Shown: positions 34,901 through 45,998, numbered from the stretch's first letter. The stretch is DNA of 49,898 nucleotides from Chromera velia (GCA_018398765.1 JAHBMJ010000352.1:1-49898); one strand, 5' to 3'. Program-made: numbers and translations. The notes: generated by a model from the letters alone, not told the origin.

Positions 34901-36232
34901 ATCTCCCAAACTTCCCCACCCCTGCATTCACACATTGAACAAACACGTCACATCAGTATTCAGCGCCTGATTGACGACGGCTGGGCAGCTTCAGGGGCAC
35001 ACATGCTACTGAAAACTTTTGGTATCTGCAGATCTCTGCGGGCTGCTCTGGACAGTAGTGGAAGAAAAAAGTGCAGCTTTCGCGTTCGCCCAGCGAGGAA
35101 ACTGAATTACAGGCTAATGTAAGAACCGACAGAAAAACTCCCAGGAGAACGGAAGGTCTCGATCATCATTCAAGCAATTCGTCTCACCCAGTCCCTGGCG
35201 CACTCGAAGATTCATTTGTTCATTCATTCATCCATTCGTGCATGCATTCATTCATTTCTTTATTGCAGTGCCTTGAAAAAGACCAGAAAAGACCTCCGCT
35301 TGCCTCGTCACGTCCGCCCTCCGCCCACCCACCCACCCACCCGCAGTACTCTAAAATGAAGTACAACCCCCCAGTGGAGTCGTCCTTGAAAGTCTGGAAG
35401 AGGCGGACCACGTGCGGGTGTCCGGGTTCGTTCAGTTTTGTCAGCACGTGCTTCTCCATCAGCACGTCACGCTGTTTATGATGCCTCTCTACCTTTTGCT
35501 GCGTGCACACACAGACAAGACATAATAATGGAGGCCCGGAAGATCCAAAGAAAGAGAAAGAGAAAAGGGTTGAGAGGGTTTACCTTTTCCATGACTTTCA
35601 TTGCGAATTCGTTCCCAGTGCCCTTCTCGGTCACATGGAGCACTTCAGAAAAATTTCCCTGGCCAACAAGGCGCTCAATGACGAAATGGTCTGCCGTCGG
35701 CTGCAGAGCAGAGGAAGCACGCACGCAGGGGGGGAGGGATCATATATCAAATAAGTCGCTGTGATAGGTGATGCATGAAGGCAAAGAAGGAGAGTGCAGG
35801 AGCAGATATGACAGGCCGCAGAGTATAAAGAAAAAAGAAAGAAAGTGTAATGAATTACAGAGAGTCGGAAAAAGGAATCAATATCAGAGCAAAGGAGAAG
35901 GAGAAGGCCTCGCCAGTCAAGGCGACTTGGTGCGAGCGGACCACTCAGCAAATAATCTATGAGTCAAAGAAAACGCAACAAAAGAGCCGTCATCAGCATG
36001 AATAAACGTGCCTGAAAAAGAAATGGACAAAGAGGGAGAAAAAGATCCCAAAGAGAGCTCAGGCACTGAGAAGGAGTCGGGTGAATCTTTGTAAGATGAA
36101 TGTTGGGGAAAAGAGCGAAACGGCCCTCGAGCTCACCTTCCCATTTGCCGCTAATGGAGGGGCCGAAGGAAGTTTCCCACTCAGCTTGGATTCCTTGCTG
36201 GAGGAACTCTGCAGGAATCCTTTCTTCATCAT
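31975..36232 (-). CDS. PDPK1: PDK1-type AGC protein kinase
   Basis: Eight exons give about 527 residues: 36137-36232, 35584-35700, 35341-35498, 34789-34921, 34155-34311, 33633-33757, 33137-33239, 31975-32669. All phases agree. Kinase features in order are GQGNFSEV, AMKVMEK (ATP Lys), MEKHVLTKL (alpha-C Glu), YCGGGEVWEM, VVHRDLKCEN, LIDFGTALD, FSHYVGSANFMAPE (activation loop to APE, split by intron 5), SDLWALGCTLFQM...EYLVYLK and DPDDRLSLAEVKRHPFF. The EYLVY-K and T-loop style match phosphoinositide-dependent kinase 1, which phosphorylates AGC kinases. The C-terminal 200 residues are acidic and low complexity with no PH domain seen, so lipid recruitment is doubtful. Cys replaces the usual Pro after HRDLK. 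A further small exon between exons 1 and 2 cannot be excluded. Confidence 0.9.
32920..33115. repeat. (ACTG)n and (GAAT)n microsatellites in PDK1 intron 7
   Basis: Read on the gene's strand, the donor GTCAGT (33136) runs into CAGT units, then ATTC units, then a second CAGT array (about 32990-32920). Confidence 0.9.
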
Positions 36233-36905
36233 TTTGCACACAACCTATCCAGATGTTTTTCACGGGACGAAAGAATGCTACTCCGTCTACACAGATCCAG
36301 ACAACACGTGGCGAAGAGAGAAGAAGTATGACCCTTTCTATAGCCTGAGTGGAAGCCAAGCGCCCAGACTGCAGAGCTAGATGACAATGCCTCCAGTCCG
36401 CAATGTCTGGCTGTCGACGATCAGGGGATATCAGGGGCTCCACATCCGTGGCGACATTAATTGAAGAACCTGCCGCGATTATCCGCGATTCGATATCATT
36501 GCAAATCGCACGGAGACGCCACTTTTTGAGGCCGTATCATATTAATACATGCATGCCGGCCGGATCTTGTGGCGGCGCCATCATCCCGCCGCCATGCCGT
36601 GCGCATGCACGGTAGTTAATTCTGCAGCATGCATGCAGCGCCAGGGCATGGTCGCCGCGCCATGCAGGGCATCCTGAGGAACGTATGTACGTACGTGCAG
36701 TTTCTTATACAAGTTGTAAGATAGATGTTCGTCTCGGCAGACTCCGGGCAGAGCGAGACTACTTTCGTGTATTTCACGCTGCACTTGATTCAAAGCACCG
36801 AAAAGTGTCTGAATTGCTGTCGTGCAAAACCAATCGGTGAAGTGACTGGTTAGAAGAGAACAACAGAGCCGTTGTTTGTATATAGAATTCGGGAACGTTG
36901 CACAG
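36233..36905. promoter_or_regulatory. Divergent promoter region, PDK1 / secreted protein
   Basis: A 673-bp gap between head-to-head starts with ATGCATGC (36549-36556), GCATGCA (36603-36609), GCATGCATGCA (36627-36637) and a GTATGTACGTACGTGC word near 36682. This is the densest cluster of GCATGC words in the window. Confidence 0.5.
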
Positions 36906-38479
36906 ATGAGATTCATTTGCTTGGCGCCTCTTGTTGGTCTGGCGGGTGCCGCTCTGGTACGTTCAAGAGGGTGCTTGTAGTTGGAAAGATGTCCAGTTTC
37001 TTCTGTCCAGCCTCATCGCATGCAATGTATATATGGCAGTCTGTGAGCCTTACGGGAATATGCATGAGTTCGCGAGAATCTACAGGTGTTCTCTGTCTTC
37101 TTCGTAATGTCGTCCACTTTTATGTGACTTCAAAAACCCTCCGTATTTGAATAATTGTGTTTTTCATACACAACTTCATCATCGAAGGGACAGGGCTCGC
37201 ATGTCTGTCGAATAACCACCTTCGGTGAATTTTGTCTGACCTTCATGCATGTTGCCTGCCGGCCCGAATCAGGATTTCGAGAAGCTTGGCGTCGACCTTG
37301 GAAAGCTCGAGTTCGGCAAGTTCGGTTTGGGGAGCCTTGACTTCTTCGGTCAGTGCTTGTGCGTGAATTGTTGACTCGCTGCCGTGCGTGGATACGCATA
37401 CGGATATCTGATGACTGCTTGTCTTCACGCCTGATTCATTAATAACTCTGTATTCCAATGCGTATTCAGTCAAAGGGCTGCGACGCTGTGTTGTCCAGTT
37501 ACTCTTTCGTCTTTCTGCGAGCATGCTATTCATTAACTCAATCGCTGCCCACCCAGGTATATATATACGTGTGGTGATACCCCCCCGGTCCCGCACTGTT
37601 TGTGACTGTTTTGTGCTACGCAGGCACAAAGGAGCTGAAGAAGGAGAAGGTCCTCAAGGAGAACAAGGGGTCAAAGAAGTGTCTGGACACAAGTGCGTGC
37701 GAGATTGATCTGACTCAGATCGTGAGGGCAGTGAATGATCCTTGCTTCGAGAGCGAAATCGGAGACGGGGAGACATGGGTCGAGTCCTCCCTCACCCTCC
37801 ATCAGTGCGGGACAGGAGTGGGAGGGACCTATCTCGATATCCAGCCCGACTTCGAACATGATGGTGACAGACGCAGGCTTGTTAACTCGGTGGTCATCGA
37901 TACAGAAAAAGAGATTTCTCTTGCAAACGCGACAACTACGCTGGTCCTGACTGACGAGACAAATGATTCCGGAGAGGCAGGGAAGATCGATGCGGCCCTG
38001 TCGGGAGAATTCGACTATCCGGGCCCGTTTTTGGGGGGAGGAGGAGACAGGAGGCGTTTGATTGCGTCGAGCCAACAAGCCGAAGTCGGTATTGGGTTTG
38101 TTGTGGACACCGAGGACATTCTGGAGGACTTCTCGGTCCGACTTGACGAGCTTCCCCCCAAGCCGGCACAGTTCAATTTCACCCTGGACGGCTGCCCGGC
38201 GTGAGTCTGCGTGCGTCAGTCTCCTCAAGTTGGGGGGGCAGAGTGCAGAAGAGGACTGTGTGAATGTGCTTTCGTGCGACGTCGGTGGAACCATTTTTGA
38301 AGTGATTCAATGCAGTGGCCTCTTTTCGTTTTTGATTTTTGTTCTGTCCGTCTTTTCGGGTCGGTCTTTCCATTCTTCTGTCTTTCCTTGTCTCCGTGTT
38401 TGCTTGAAGGATCTCTCAGGCTTCTCCTTGCCACTGATTCATTTCTCCTTGGTCCTCTGTCTGCACTAGCTCTCTTGCG

Positions 38480-38522
<43 letters not shown>

Positions 38523-38546
38523 TCTGTCTGTCTGTCTGTCTGTCTA

Positions 38547-38605
<59 letters not shown>

Positions 38606-39198
38606 GCCGTCCTGTTTTTGTGTATGGTCTGAGTGTCTGCACGCTCCTGCTCTACTTTTGATCGCCCTACACGATCTGTTTGTATACATTTCTTCCAGTT
38701 TTCTCCCTCCATGTGCTCAGCTAGCAGTCTCGATGTCCCTCTGACGTGAAACGTGCTTGTTGGAAAGCGCAAAAACTCTAGTTGTGTTTTCAACAGCTTT
38801 CCCTCGTATGCGTTTTGATGGTGCGTTCCTTGTTTTTTTTTGTGTGTTTCTGCAGCGGTTCTGAGTCGGACATTGAGGTGATGGGGTTCTGCCTGTTCAG
38901 CCAAGGAGATGGATCCATCTTCAACCCTCTGATGACAGTCGCACAGGTGCCCTTCGACACGAACGTTGTCGAATTCAACGTCACCACCTCGGTCGTCGAG
39001 ACAGACTCTAAATCCAAGGAGGACACAGTGCTGGTCTCGATTGACGTCGAGAAATCCCCCGCTTTCGCGTTCTGCGAGGGGCTGACGGATAACAGCGACA
39101 AGATAGGATTTGCGTGGGTGGTGAAGGGCTGCTGTGGAGTTGCGGCCTTCTTCGAGTACAAATTTCAAGTCCAAGTTCCCACCAATAGTTGCAGATAA
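36906..39198 (+). CDS. Secreted protein of unknown function
   Basis: Four exons give about 348 residues: 36906-36956, 37273-37348, 37624-38200, 38856-39198, with consistent phases 0, 1 and 2. Exon 1 is a complete signal peptide (MRFICLAPLVGLAGAAL). Exon 2 encodes a short amphipathic segment. Exons 3-4 are acidic and beta-rich, with about nine cysteines ahead of or within CLDTSACEID, HQCGTG, DGCPAG, FCEGL, KGCCGV and NSCR, suggesting a disulphide-bonded extracellular domain. The motif GDRRRL followed by V or I occurs twice (near 37867 and 38046), which could be basic processing sites. Possible N-glycosylation sites are present (NATT, NFT, NVT). No family is recognised. Intron 2 begins GTCAGT; intron 3 is a TC/TG/TCTG microsatellite. 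Confidence 0.75.
38481..38608 (+). repeat. (TC)n(TG)n(TCTG)n microsatellite
   Basis: Three adjacent simple repeats inside intron 3 of the secreted-protein gene. Confidence 0.92.
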
Positions 39199-41325
39199 AT
39201 TACTAAATCCACGTCATACAACCACTCTGATGCGTGTGCATGCCCTCAGACATCCTCAGACATCGATCCTGGGCATGCAGATGTGCGCTGACCGATCTCT
39301 CTCTCGACTCTGCAAATGATCGACCACACGACAAACTGCGCCACTACTCGCTCCCTTCTGCCACTGCATATGCAAGGAGAGGTTCTGTTTGGCAACGAGG
39401 CAATGAAAAAAAAACACGCGGAGGGGGGGGGAAGAGGGAAGAGAACGATTAGGGACTGAAATCACCCGACAGGAAGGGTGACCAGCAAAGAGAATGACCA
39501 TGGTCCTGGGGTCTGATTTGCATGCATGGAGGGCGCAACAGTTGCTGCAGCCATGATTGACTTTCCACTGACTATGCATTCAATGGTATTGTTGGTGATG
39601 ATGGCACTACGTCCCTGCGTGATGCGACGCAGAGCCATACAGAGTTTGTTTTTCATGCGGAGATGTCTTTGACGGTTCTGATTGAATCAATCTGCTCGAC
39701 TGCGTGGATCGAATTGATAGTCGCTGTTTCAAGAATGAGAAGGCCCGGTATGGTGCTCAAGAAGTTCCTTGATTGATCGATAGAAAGACAACAGACTGCC
39801 AATGCGAGAAACTCCCAAAAACGATCGGACAACAGAATGTGTCATCTTGCAATGTAATGAAACTGTATTTTCAGGCTTGAAACATCTCAAACTGCACAAT
39901 TGAAGCGTACAAAAGACGTACCATCCAAATGCGGCTTTTGAAAAGCTTAAAAAGCTAGCTAGAGTTATATCGTCAAAATCTAAAGACATTTCATTTTTAC
40001 TTTTGTATATTAACCGCTTTGTTCTCATTTTTTTTAGTAACTGCTAGACAGCCTAGACCCAGTAAGTGGCAGTAACTTAAATGCTAGTAATAGACGCTTA
40101 GCTCAAACGTGCTGACATTGTTTTAAAAACTAAATTAATATATATTTAAGTTACTAGAATACTAGATATAATAAAAATGGATTATGCCTAGCCGTAGAGA
40201 TGCAGCTTCTATAGGTTTTATTAAACTTAAAACTTAAATTTAAGTATAGTTTTTCGGACTACTATATAGCTTTCAGCAGCCTTTTGCAAAATACGCTGAA
40301 AATGCAAGTTACGTATGGCGCCGTCGTACGCAGCTGCCAGCTGGATTTTTAGCTATAGTAATGACTAGCTAGGATAATTAATAATGATGATAGTGATGCT
40401 GAAACTATAGTGCTCAAATCTAGGCTGGAACCATAATTAATATCCTATCCTATACCTAACACAATAGCATGATGATGATACAGTATTAATACTGAATTCT
40501 GGAATCTACGCTAAAATGTTTAACCAGCTAGTTAACCAGGCGAGTAACTAGCAAGCTTTTACTAAACTTCATTAGCAGGGAAGCCTCATTTCGAATTGAA
40601 GTTGAACTATAGGAATGGAGCTAGCAACTTGAACCAAGCTACTACTAGTATTGAGTAGTATCAATGAGTAATTTGAGTTCTACCTAGAGTTCTACATTCA
40701 GTGTCATTCAAAGGAGCGGAATACTTGAATCACAGTCAGGGTGCTTCAGGGTGACACGGTCTCCGTAGCTCGCTCTAGCAAGCCTTCAACTTTGCCGATG
40801 CATGAACGTCCCGGTTCTTACCGGGCCGCTCTGACACGAACACAGCTTCAGGCGCAAGAGCACCTCTACAGGATCACTCTCAGGCTCCATGCAAGGAACT
40901 TTTGAGTCATGCACTCATACAAGCAAGCGCAAAAGTCGTCACATCGATGCTCTCTGCATTTCGATCTCGAGTTGCTGAAGCCGATGATCACACGATCTCT
41001 GCTCCCTTGACCCCCAAGAGGAAACGGATGTTTGAAACTGGGGGACGGAAAAATTTTCTCATTCGCAAAGAGGCGGGAGCCAAAGACGTCTCTCCCCCCC
41101 CATCCCATCTCTCTCTTTCGGCCTCTCTCACATGAAGCGTCTGATGATTTCCTTCACCTCTCTCTCACTCTCACATTCAGCGTGCCAGGACGTTTTGAAC
41201 CTTCCACGCTGAATGGAGTTGTCTTTCTTATCTACGTGTTGCATTCTGCTCTTGTGATGCACAAGCAAGCACAAGAGCTAGTACTGATCAGACAAACCAG
41301 CCGAGCTAGGAGCAGAAAGTCTCTC
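39199..41325. other. AT-rich, CTAG-rich convergent intergenic region
   Basis: This lies between the 3' ends of the secreted-protein gene (+) and the p25-alpha gene (-). About 39199-39850 is mixed composition with nothing recognised. About 39850-40720 is AT-rich with 14 CTAG words between 40021 and 40720 by hand count. 40720-41325 returns to balanced composition without a gene. Confidence 0.65.
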
Positions 41326-42002
41326 TCACATTCCATGGTTGAGGCCCCGAACAGTTGCAGTGCTCCTGTCGCAGAGCTTGTTCAGAGTCACATTGCCTCT
41401 GCCGCCGTTCCCCATGGTGGAGGGTCCTCCGTGGTTGTGCACGCCCGTGTAGGTGCTCTTGTCGTAGAAGAACCGCTGCACAGAGGAGAGGAAGCATGTT
41501 CCCGTGTTCAGTCAGTGGACAATGCTGAGTGACCAGTCCGTATGCTTCTTTCTGACATTGCATGCAACAGCAGATGAAAGCAACAGGTCAGTTGGTGTTG
41601 CACGGAATTGTTGCACGAACAACAGTTGACTGACCTCAGGACCCCGGAGTCCCTTTGCAGCTGGAGAGGAAGGAGACTTGGGGGAGGCGACGGAGGAGCT
41701 TGTGTAGCTTGTTCTTCGTCCAACTGTCGGCCTGTCCGGGGCGAAGTTCCCTCCCTGGTAACCGGCGCCTCCACTGGCGACAACGCCTCCAACACCCTTC
41801 GGGCGTCCCCACATATCAACTCCGATTGCGGTACCGGGGCCGTCATCAAGTCTCAGGTCCATGTACTGCTCCTTCGTGGGGCCAGAGTCACGGCCTCGGC
41901 GACGGTCTGCAGAAGAAATAAGGACAAGTTGTGTGTAATGTCAGAATGTTGCGTGTGTTGCACAACGCCTGGAAACTCTCGCTGACCCTTGATAGAAGAC
42001 AT
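41326..42002 (-). CDS. Short p25-alpha (TPPP-like) family protein
   Basis: Three exons give 145 residues: 41987-42002, 41635-41906 and 41326-41475. Exon 1 is only 16 nt (five codons plus one base, MSSIK-). Phases 1 and 0 agree, with donors GTCAGC and GTCAGT. The N-terminal half is Gly/Arg/Ser-rich and disordered. The C-terminal half has FYDKSTYTGVHNHGGP, then GNGG and CDRSTATVRG, resembling the conserved C-terminal block of p25-alpha proteins. That family bundles microtubules and in protists is often flagellar or apical. The assignment rests on motif resemblance; the helical first half of the full-length TPPP core is absent. Confidence 0.65.
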
Positions 42003-42801
42003 TTTTTCAGAAGATTTGTTGCGATAAAGAAAGTGAGTGTCGGTTTGTCTGCTGGCTTCTTATACGGTAACTGCTTGGCTGGTGTAGAACTGTCTGCACG
42101 CTTCAAGATTGTTGTATTTTTGTGTGAGATGCTGGTTCCAACGGTTCGACTTATTCTTGTGTTTCGACAACAGTTGGCAACAGCCGACTTCAAGCAAAAC
42201 ATGAAAGCGACACGTACGCATGCATGATCCTCGGAGGGCAAAGCAGAAATTGGTTGCTTATTGCATGGGCCCCAGGAAATCTCGCACGCATGTTTGCATC
42301 TCGTCGGAAAGAACGCATCGCGATTTAATTTCTTTTTGAGGCAAGGACGGCATAGGTCGGCCATCACAGGAACTCAATCACTGCCACCATTGCAGACTAT
42401 AAGCCAAAGGAGAGGTGTGTCACGTCGAAGGAGGCCCCGGAACATATTGCTTGGGGGGCACTTAAGACTTACGGCGCCGCCGTAAAGCCGCTCGCACGCC
42501 TGCGTGCGTCGAATTTCAACCTCCTACCGATAGACCACACAAATTCAATTCAATTTGCGGCTGCCATGAATTCCATGCATGCACTGAGATTGCACTGAGT
42601 GCTCTCCTTTGAAGCTCGACCTTGAATTCTCTCCCACTAAAACAGGTAGTCTCTGCAGCTCTGAACAAACACATTGCCGTCCGATATCCGAGGCTTGTCT
42701 GGTAGCTTCCGCCTTCGATAAGTTTCGGTCTCTGCCCGAGGTTTGTTTTCTGTTGTTTATTACTACAGGAGACGGAGATCGTCTTCGTGTCAGATACGGC
42801 G
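42003..42801. promoter_or_regulatory. Divergent promoter region, p25-alpha / TFIIE beta
   Basis: A 799-bp gap between head-to-head starts containing ACGTACGCATGCATG (42212-42226) and CCATGCATGCAC (42573-42584). A run of codons in frame upstream of 42802 lacks an ATG. Confidence 0.5.
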
Positions 42802-44365
42802 ATGGCCACTCAAGGGGGGCCAGCAAAAGAAGGGAAGGGGTCGGAAAAGGAGCTGGCGCCAGAGCTCCACCGAACTGCAAACGAGATTTTATATCGCCTC
42901 CAGAAGACCAGGACTCCTGAAAGTGAAAGTGCTCTTCATCTGCAATTCGGGAATAATGCCCGACACCCCGACTTACTCAACTATCTCCGCAAGCACAACC
43001 ACATTCGTTTCACGCCGAGGGATCAGACTTACGAGTACGTAACTCCGTATTCCTACATCTCGTGCAAAGAGGATTTGAAAGCTTTGATTGAAGACACGCA
43101 GCAAGATGGGCTGATGGTGACAAAGGAGGCTTTGGAAGCCCACCCCGGGGGCAAAATGGCTGAATGGATCAGAGAGCTTGCCTGCCCAGGATTTGACCCT
43201 GCAGACCCGGAAACTGACCCGGAGAAAAAGCGGAAACTCCCGCCCGAAATCCGTCTGATGCGAAGGAAGAAGTTCCCAAAGTGCTACCCTGGCTTCCGAC
43301 CGAACAAAAAGAAGCCCCGACTTGAATACTTGGAGGACGAAGTCAATCCCAAGCCGATTGAAATCAACTATTCGGATCGGTGTCCCTTGTGTGATTCAAA
43401 GACCTGTACCGCTTCCCTTGAGGAGTGTCTTTTGTTTCCAGTCAACACTGGAAGAGGTCTGACTACTGGTGCAGAGAACGAGCCGACCGCGCTTCAGGAC
43501 TCTCTCCAGAGGTTGTTTCAGAAGGTGAGAGGGGGGGGGGCTGCAGGCCTTGAAAGCAGCTGACGAGGGGTCCATTGCTGTCCATTCCTTTAAGAAGGTT
43601 GTCAATATTGCCAGAACCTCCAAGTTACGGCTGTGATTTGCAGTTTTGTGCATACATATGCGTGTCCCATCCCGCAAGGCCTGCGCCCCCTCAAATTGTG
43701 AGGGTTTATCCCTTTCTTCTCATCACCATCTTTTGAAAGTGGGAGCAGACTCCCTGAATCTTCTCTCCCTTCACCACTCTTCATGAAATCATTGAGTTGC
43801 ATGTGCGAATGAATGAACGCCTCTCTATCTCTCTATCTCTCTCTGTGTCCATGCAGGTCACCGATGCCAACTTAGAGGAAATGAAGAAAAGTCTGAAAGT
43901 GAACTCGCTTCCAGTATTCACACATCAGTCAGTTAGTTAGTCAGTCACTCACTCACTCAGTCAGTCAGTCAATTTCCCTGTGTCCAGTAAGGGAAAGTGC
44001 AGTTTTTGCCATTGCCAAAGCCTTGTCTTTCTCGTGCGTGCTGTCTGAATGATTTTTTTGCGACCGACTCCCACGCAGACTGCCCAGCCGAGTGTTCGCT
44101 TTTTCTCGGCGGTGCACTACAGAGCAGATCCACCGGTCTTCTCCTTCCATTTGCAAAAGGCAGCCCGGAAGAATTCCCCCTGCTTAACATCAGTGAGAGA
44201 CTGTGCTCTTCATGCACGCTTTGTTGCAGGAAAACGCTAGGGAGGAAGCCCAAGCCCAAAACGCGAGTAGCGCAGAGGTCAGAAATCTCGATCGACGCTT
44301 CTTCGCACTCTCTCACAGAGACTGAGACTCAACGGGGGACAGGAGGGGCGGAGAAGAGAGGCTGA
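42802..44365 (+). CDS. GTF2E2: Transcription initiation factor IIE beta subunit
   Basis: Three exons give about 309 residues: 42802-43524, 43857-43927 and 44230-44365, phases 0 and 2. The start is the first ATG in the open frame. Residues 20-140 resemble the tandem winged helices of TFIIE beta: PDLLNYLRKHNHIRF, DQTYEYVTPYSYISCKEDL and QDGLMVTKEALEAHPGGK. A basic stretch follows (LMRRKKFPKCYPGFRPNKKK), then a CPLCDSKTC pair, and exon 3 opens with a basic QKTLGRKPKPKTR typical of the factor's C-terminus. With TFIIE alpha it would bridge polymerase II and TFIIH at promoters. The CxxC pair is not typical of the family. The alternative exon 3 frame is also open, but phase supports the one given. 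Confidence 0.75.
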
Positions 44366-44613
44366 GAGAGTGGCACCTGATTTGCCTGCTGTGGTTTTTC
44401 ATATTCCGCTTTGTGCCTCATGTGCGTTTCTGACTGCGAAACAAAGAAAAAGAATGGGCTGATTGTCACGCTTTCTGCCCGGTGGTCGGGCCGCCTGCTC
44501 TTTTCCTGTGTAGGTGCGGTTTCTGTTGTGTGCCTTCGTGTTGCTGTTCCAGGATCGTGTTTGCGTGTGCTGACGCGTTTGTGTGTGAGAGAGAGAGTGA
44601 GAAAAAGAGAGAG

Positions 44614-44797
44614 TGCGCGCGCGCGCGCGCGCGCGTGTGTGTGTATGTACATCTGTGCAAGTCTGTATGTAGATTGTGTGTGTGTGAGAGAGAGAGGGTT
44701 TGTGTGTGTGTGTGTGTGTATGTGTGTGTGTGTGTGTGTGTGTGTACATCTGTGCAAGTCTGTATGCAGATTGTGTGTGTGTGAGAGAGAGAGGGTT

Positions 44798-44832
<35 letters not shown>

Positions 44833-44840
44833 GAGAGAGA
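44614..44840. repeat. Compound CG/GT/GA dinucleotide array with a 97-bp internal duplication
   Basis: The non-repetitive word TACATCTGTGCAAGTCTG occurs at 44648 and again 97 bases downstream at 44745, each followed by GT and GAGA runs and GGGTTTGTGTG, showing tandem duplication of a composite unit. Confidence 0.85.
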
Positions 44841-44918
44841 GAGCGATGTAGAAAAAGAGACTCGGCCGATGGAAGCGCTTTCTGACATGAAGGCTGGGCA
44901 AGGGGTCGAAGCAAGTCA

Positions 44919-45040
44919 GTGTCCCCAAGAAGAATACCCGGGGAGTGCGTGAGAGAACCGGAGGGGCGGGTCTTCGAGAAGACATTTAGAGTTGCCACGA
45001 GAGTGCTGAGGAAGATTTATGTGCTCGGCGGCTCCACACA
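44919..45040 (+). other. Candidate orphan exon
   Basis: The frame reads GECVREPEGRVFEKTFRVATRVLRKIYVLGG, protein-like and unlike the repeats around it. I found no convincing acceptor/donor pair or partner exon, and no family is recognised with confidence. Confidence 0.25.
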
Positions 45041-45068
45041 CACACACGCACCTACAGACGCGCGCGCG

Positions 45069-45101
<33 letters not shown>

Positions 45102-45320
45102 ACTGCACCCGTGTGTCCCAGTGAAATCACATGACGACATCCAGGGCCCATACGTGTCGATGCAAGCCCATGCGAGTATGAGTTGAGTGCGAAGAACATA
45201 GCGAACAGACGGAGCAGATCAAGGGACTGCGACGACTCGTTCTTTCTCTTTCTCTCTATCCACTTGAGTGAGTGCTCTCTCTCAGCACCTCCCCCTCGCT
45301 TGATGCATGCATGCATGCAG

Positions 45321-45462
45321 GTACGGGTACAACGTGATGAACACGCACATGGTGGAGGACACCGATGCGGCAAAGAATTCAATGCAGCAGGACTACGAGG
45401 CCTCCAAGGCTTCAACCCAGCAGCAGCAGCAGCAGCAGGGGGGGGTTCGACGTCCCTGCTGA
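45321..45462 (+). other. Candidate terminal exon ending in polyglutamine
   Basis: After a clean acceptor (GCATGCAG) the frame reads YGYNVMNTHMVEDTDAAKNS, then MQQDYEASKAST, seven Gln and a TGA. The YGY...D...AK..M pattern recalls the helical part of SPFH/HIR (prohibitin-like) proteins. No phase-compatible upstream exon was found. It could be a remnant of a decayed gene. Confidence 0.3.
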
Positions 45463-45998
45463 CAATCTGTCTCTCCGTCGGCCTGCATTTTCCATCTTTT
45501 TTGTTTTGGTTCAACATAAGGGAGGAAGGGAGGGAGCGTGGGGACACGCAAAAAATCCTCAGGTACACTACACGCAGCTTCGCGAGAGACGGAGAAGGGG
45601 TACACACGAGACTCTCATGCAGTCATTCAACGAGAGCTAGATGTCATTCGAGCAGTGGTTTATCCATTGAAGTGAAGCTTCACAGAACATGAGAGAACCC
45701 TTGACGCGGGTCTACCCGATCGACGCCGGCTGAACCTATCAGACGTTCTCCCTGTCTTTTCACGGCAATAATCATTTTGTCCTTCTCTTATGTTCCCCTT
45801 CTCGGCTCGTCCTTCCCTATCCTGCCTTCTTTCTTTCTCTGCTCGCCGGCCCCGCGTCCTCCCTTCGTCTTGTGTTCTCGACACCGTGTGCTTGTGAGGC
45901 TCTTTCAGTGCTTTTTTGTTGACGCAAATCATCAGTGCGACAGCCGCTCCTCTCGGTGATTCCTTTCTTTATGCATCGGTGAGCCCCCTTCCTCTTTT

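Noticed and set aside
37671-38294. 207-codon minus-strand frame
   Set aside because: It is the antisense shadow of exon 3 of the secreted protein, whose frame has signal peptide, phase and cysteine pattern in support.
44399-44998. Thr/His-rich minus-strand and Cys/Val-rich plus-strand frames
   Set aside because: Products of GT/CA and GA dinucleotide arrays, mirrored in both strands.
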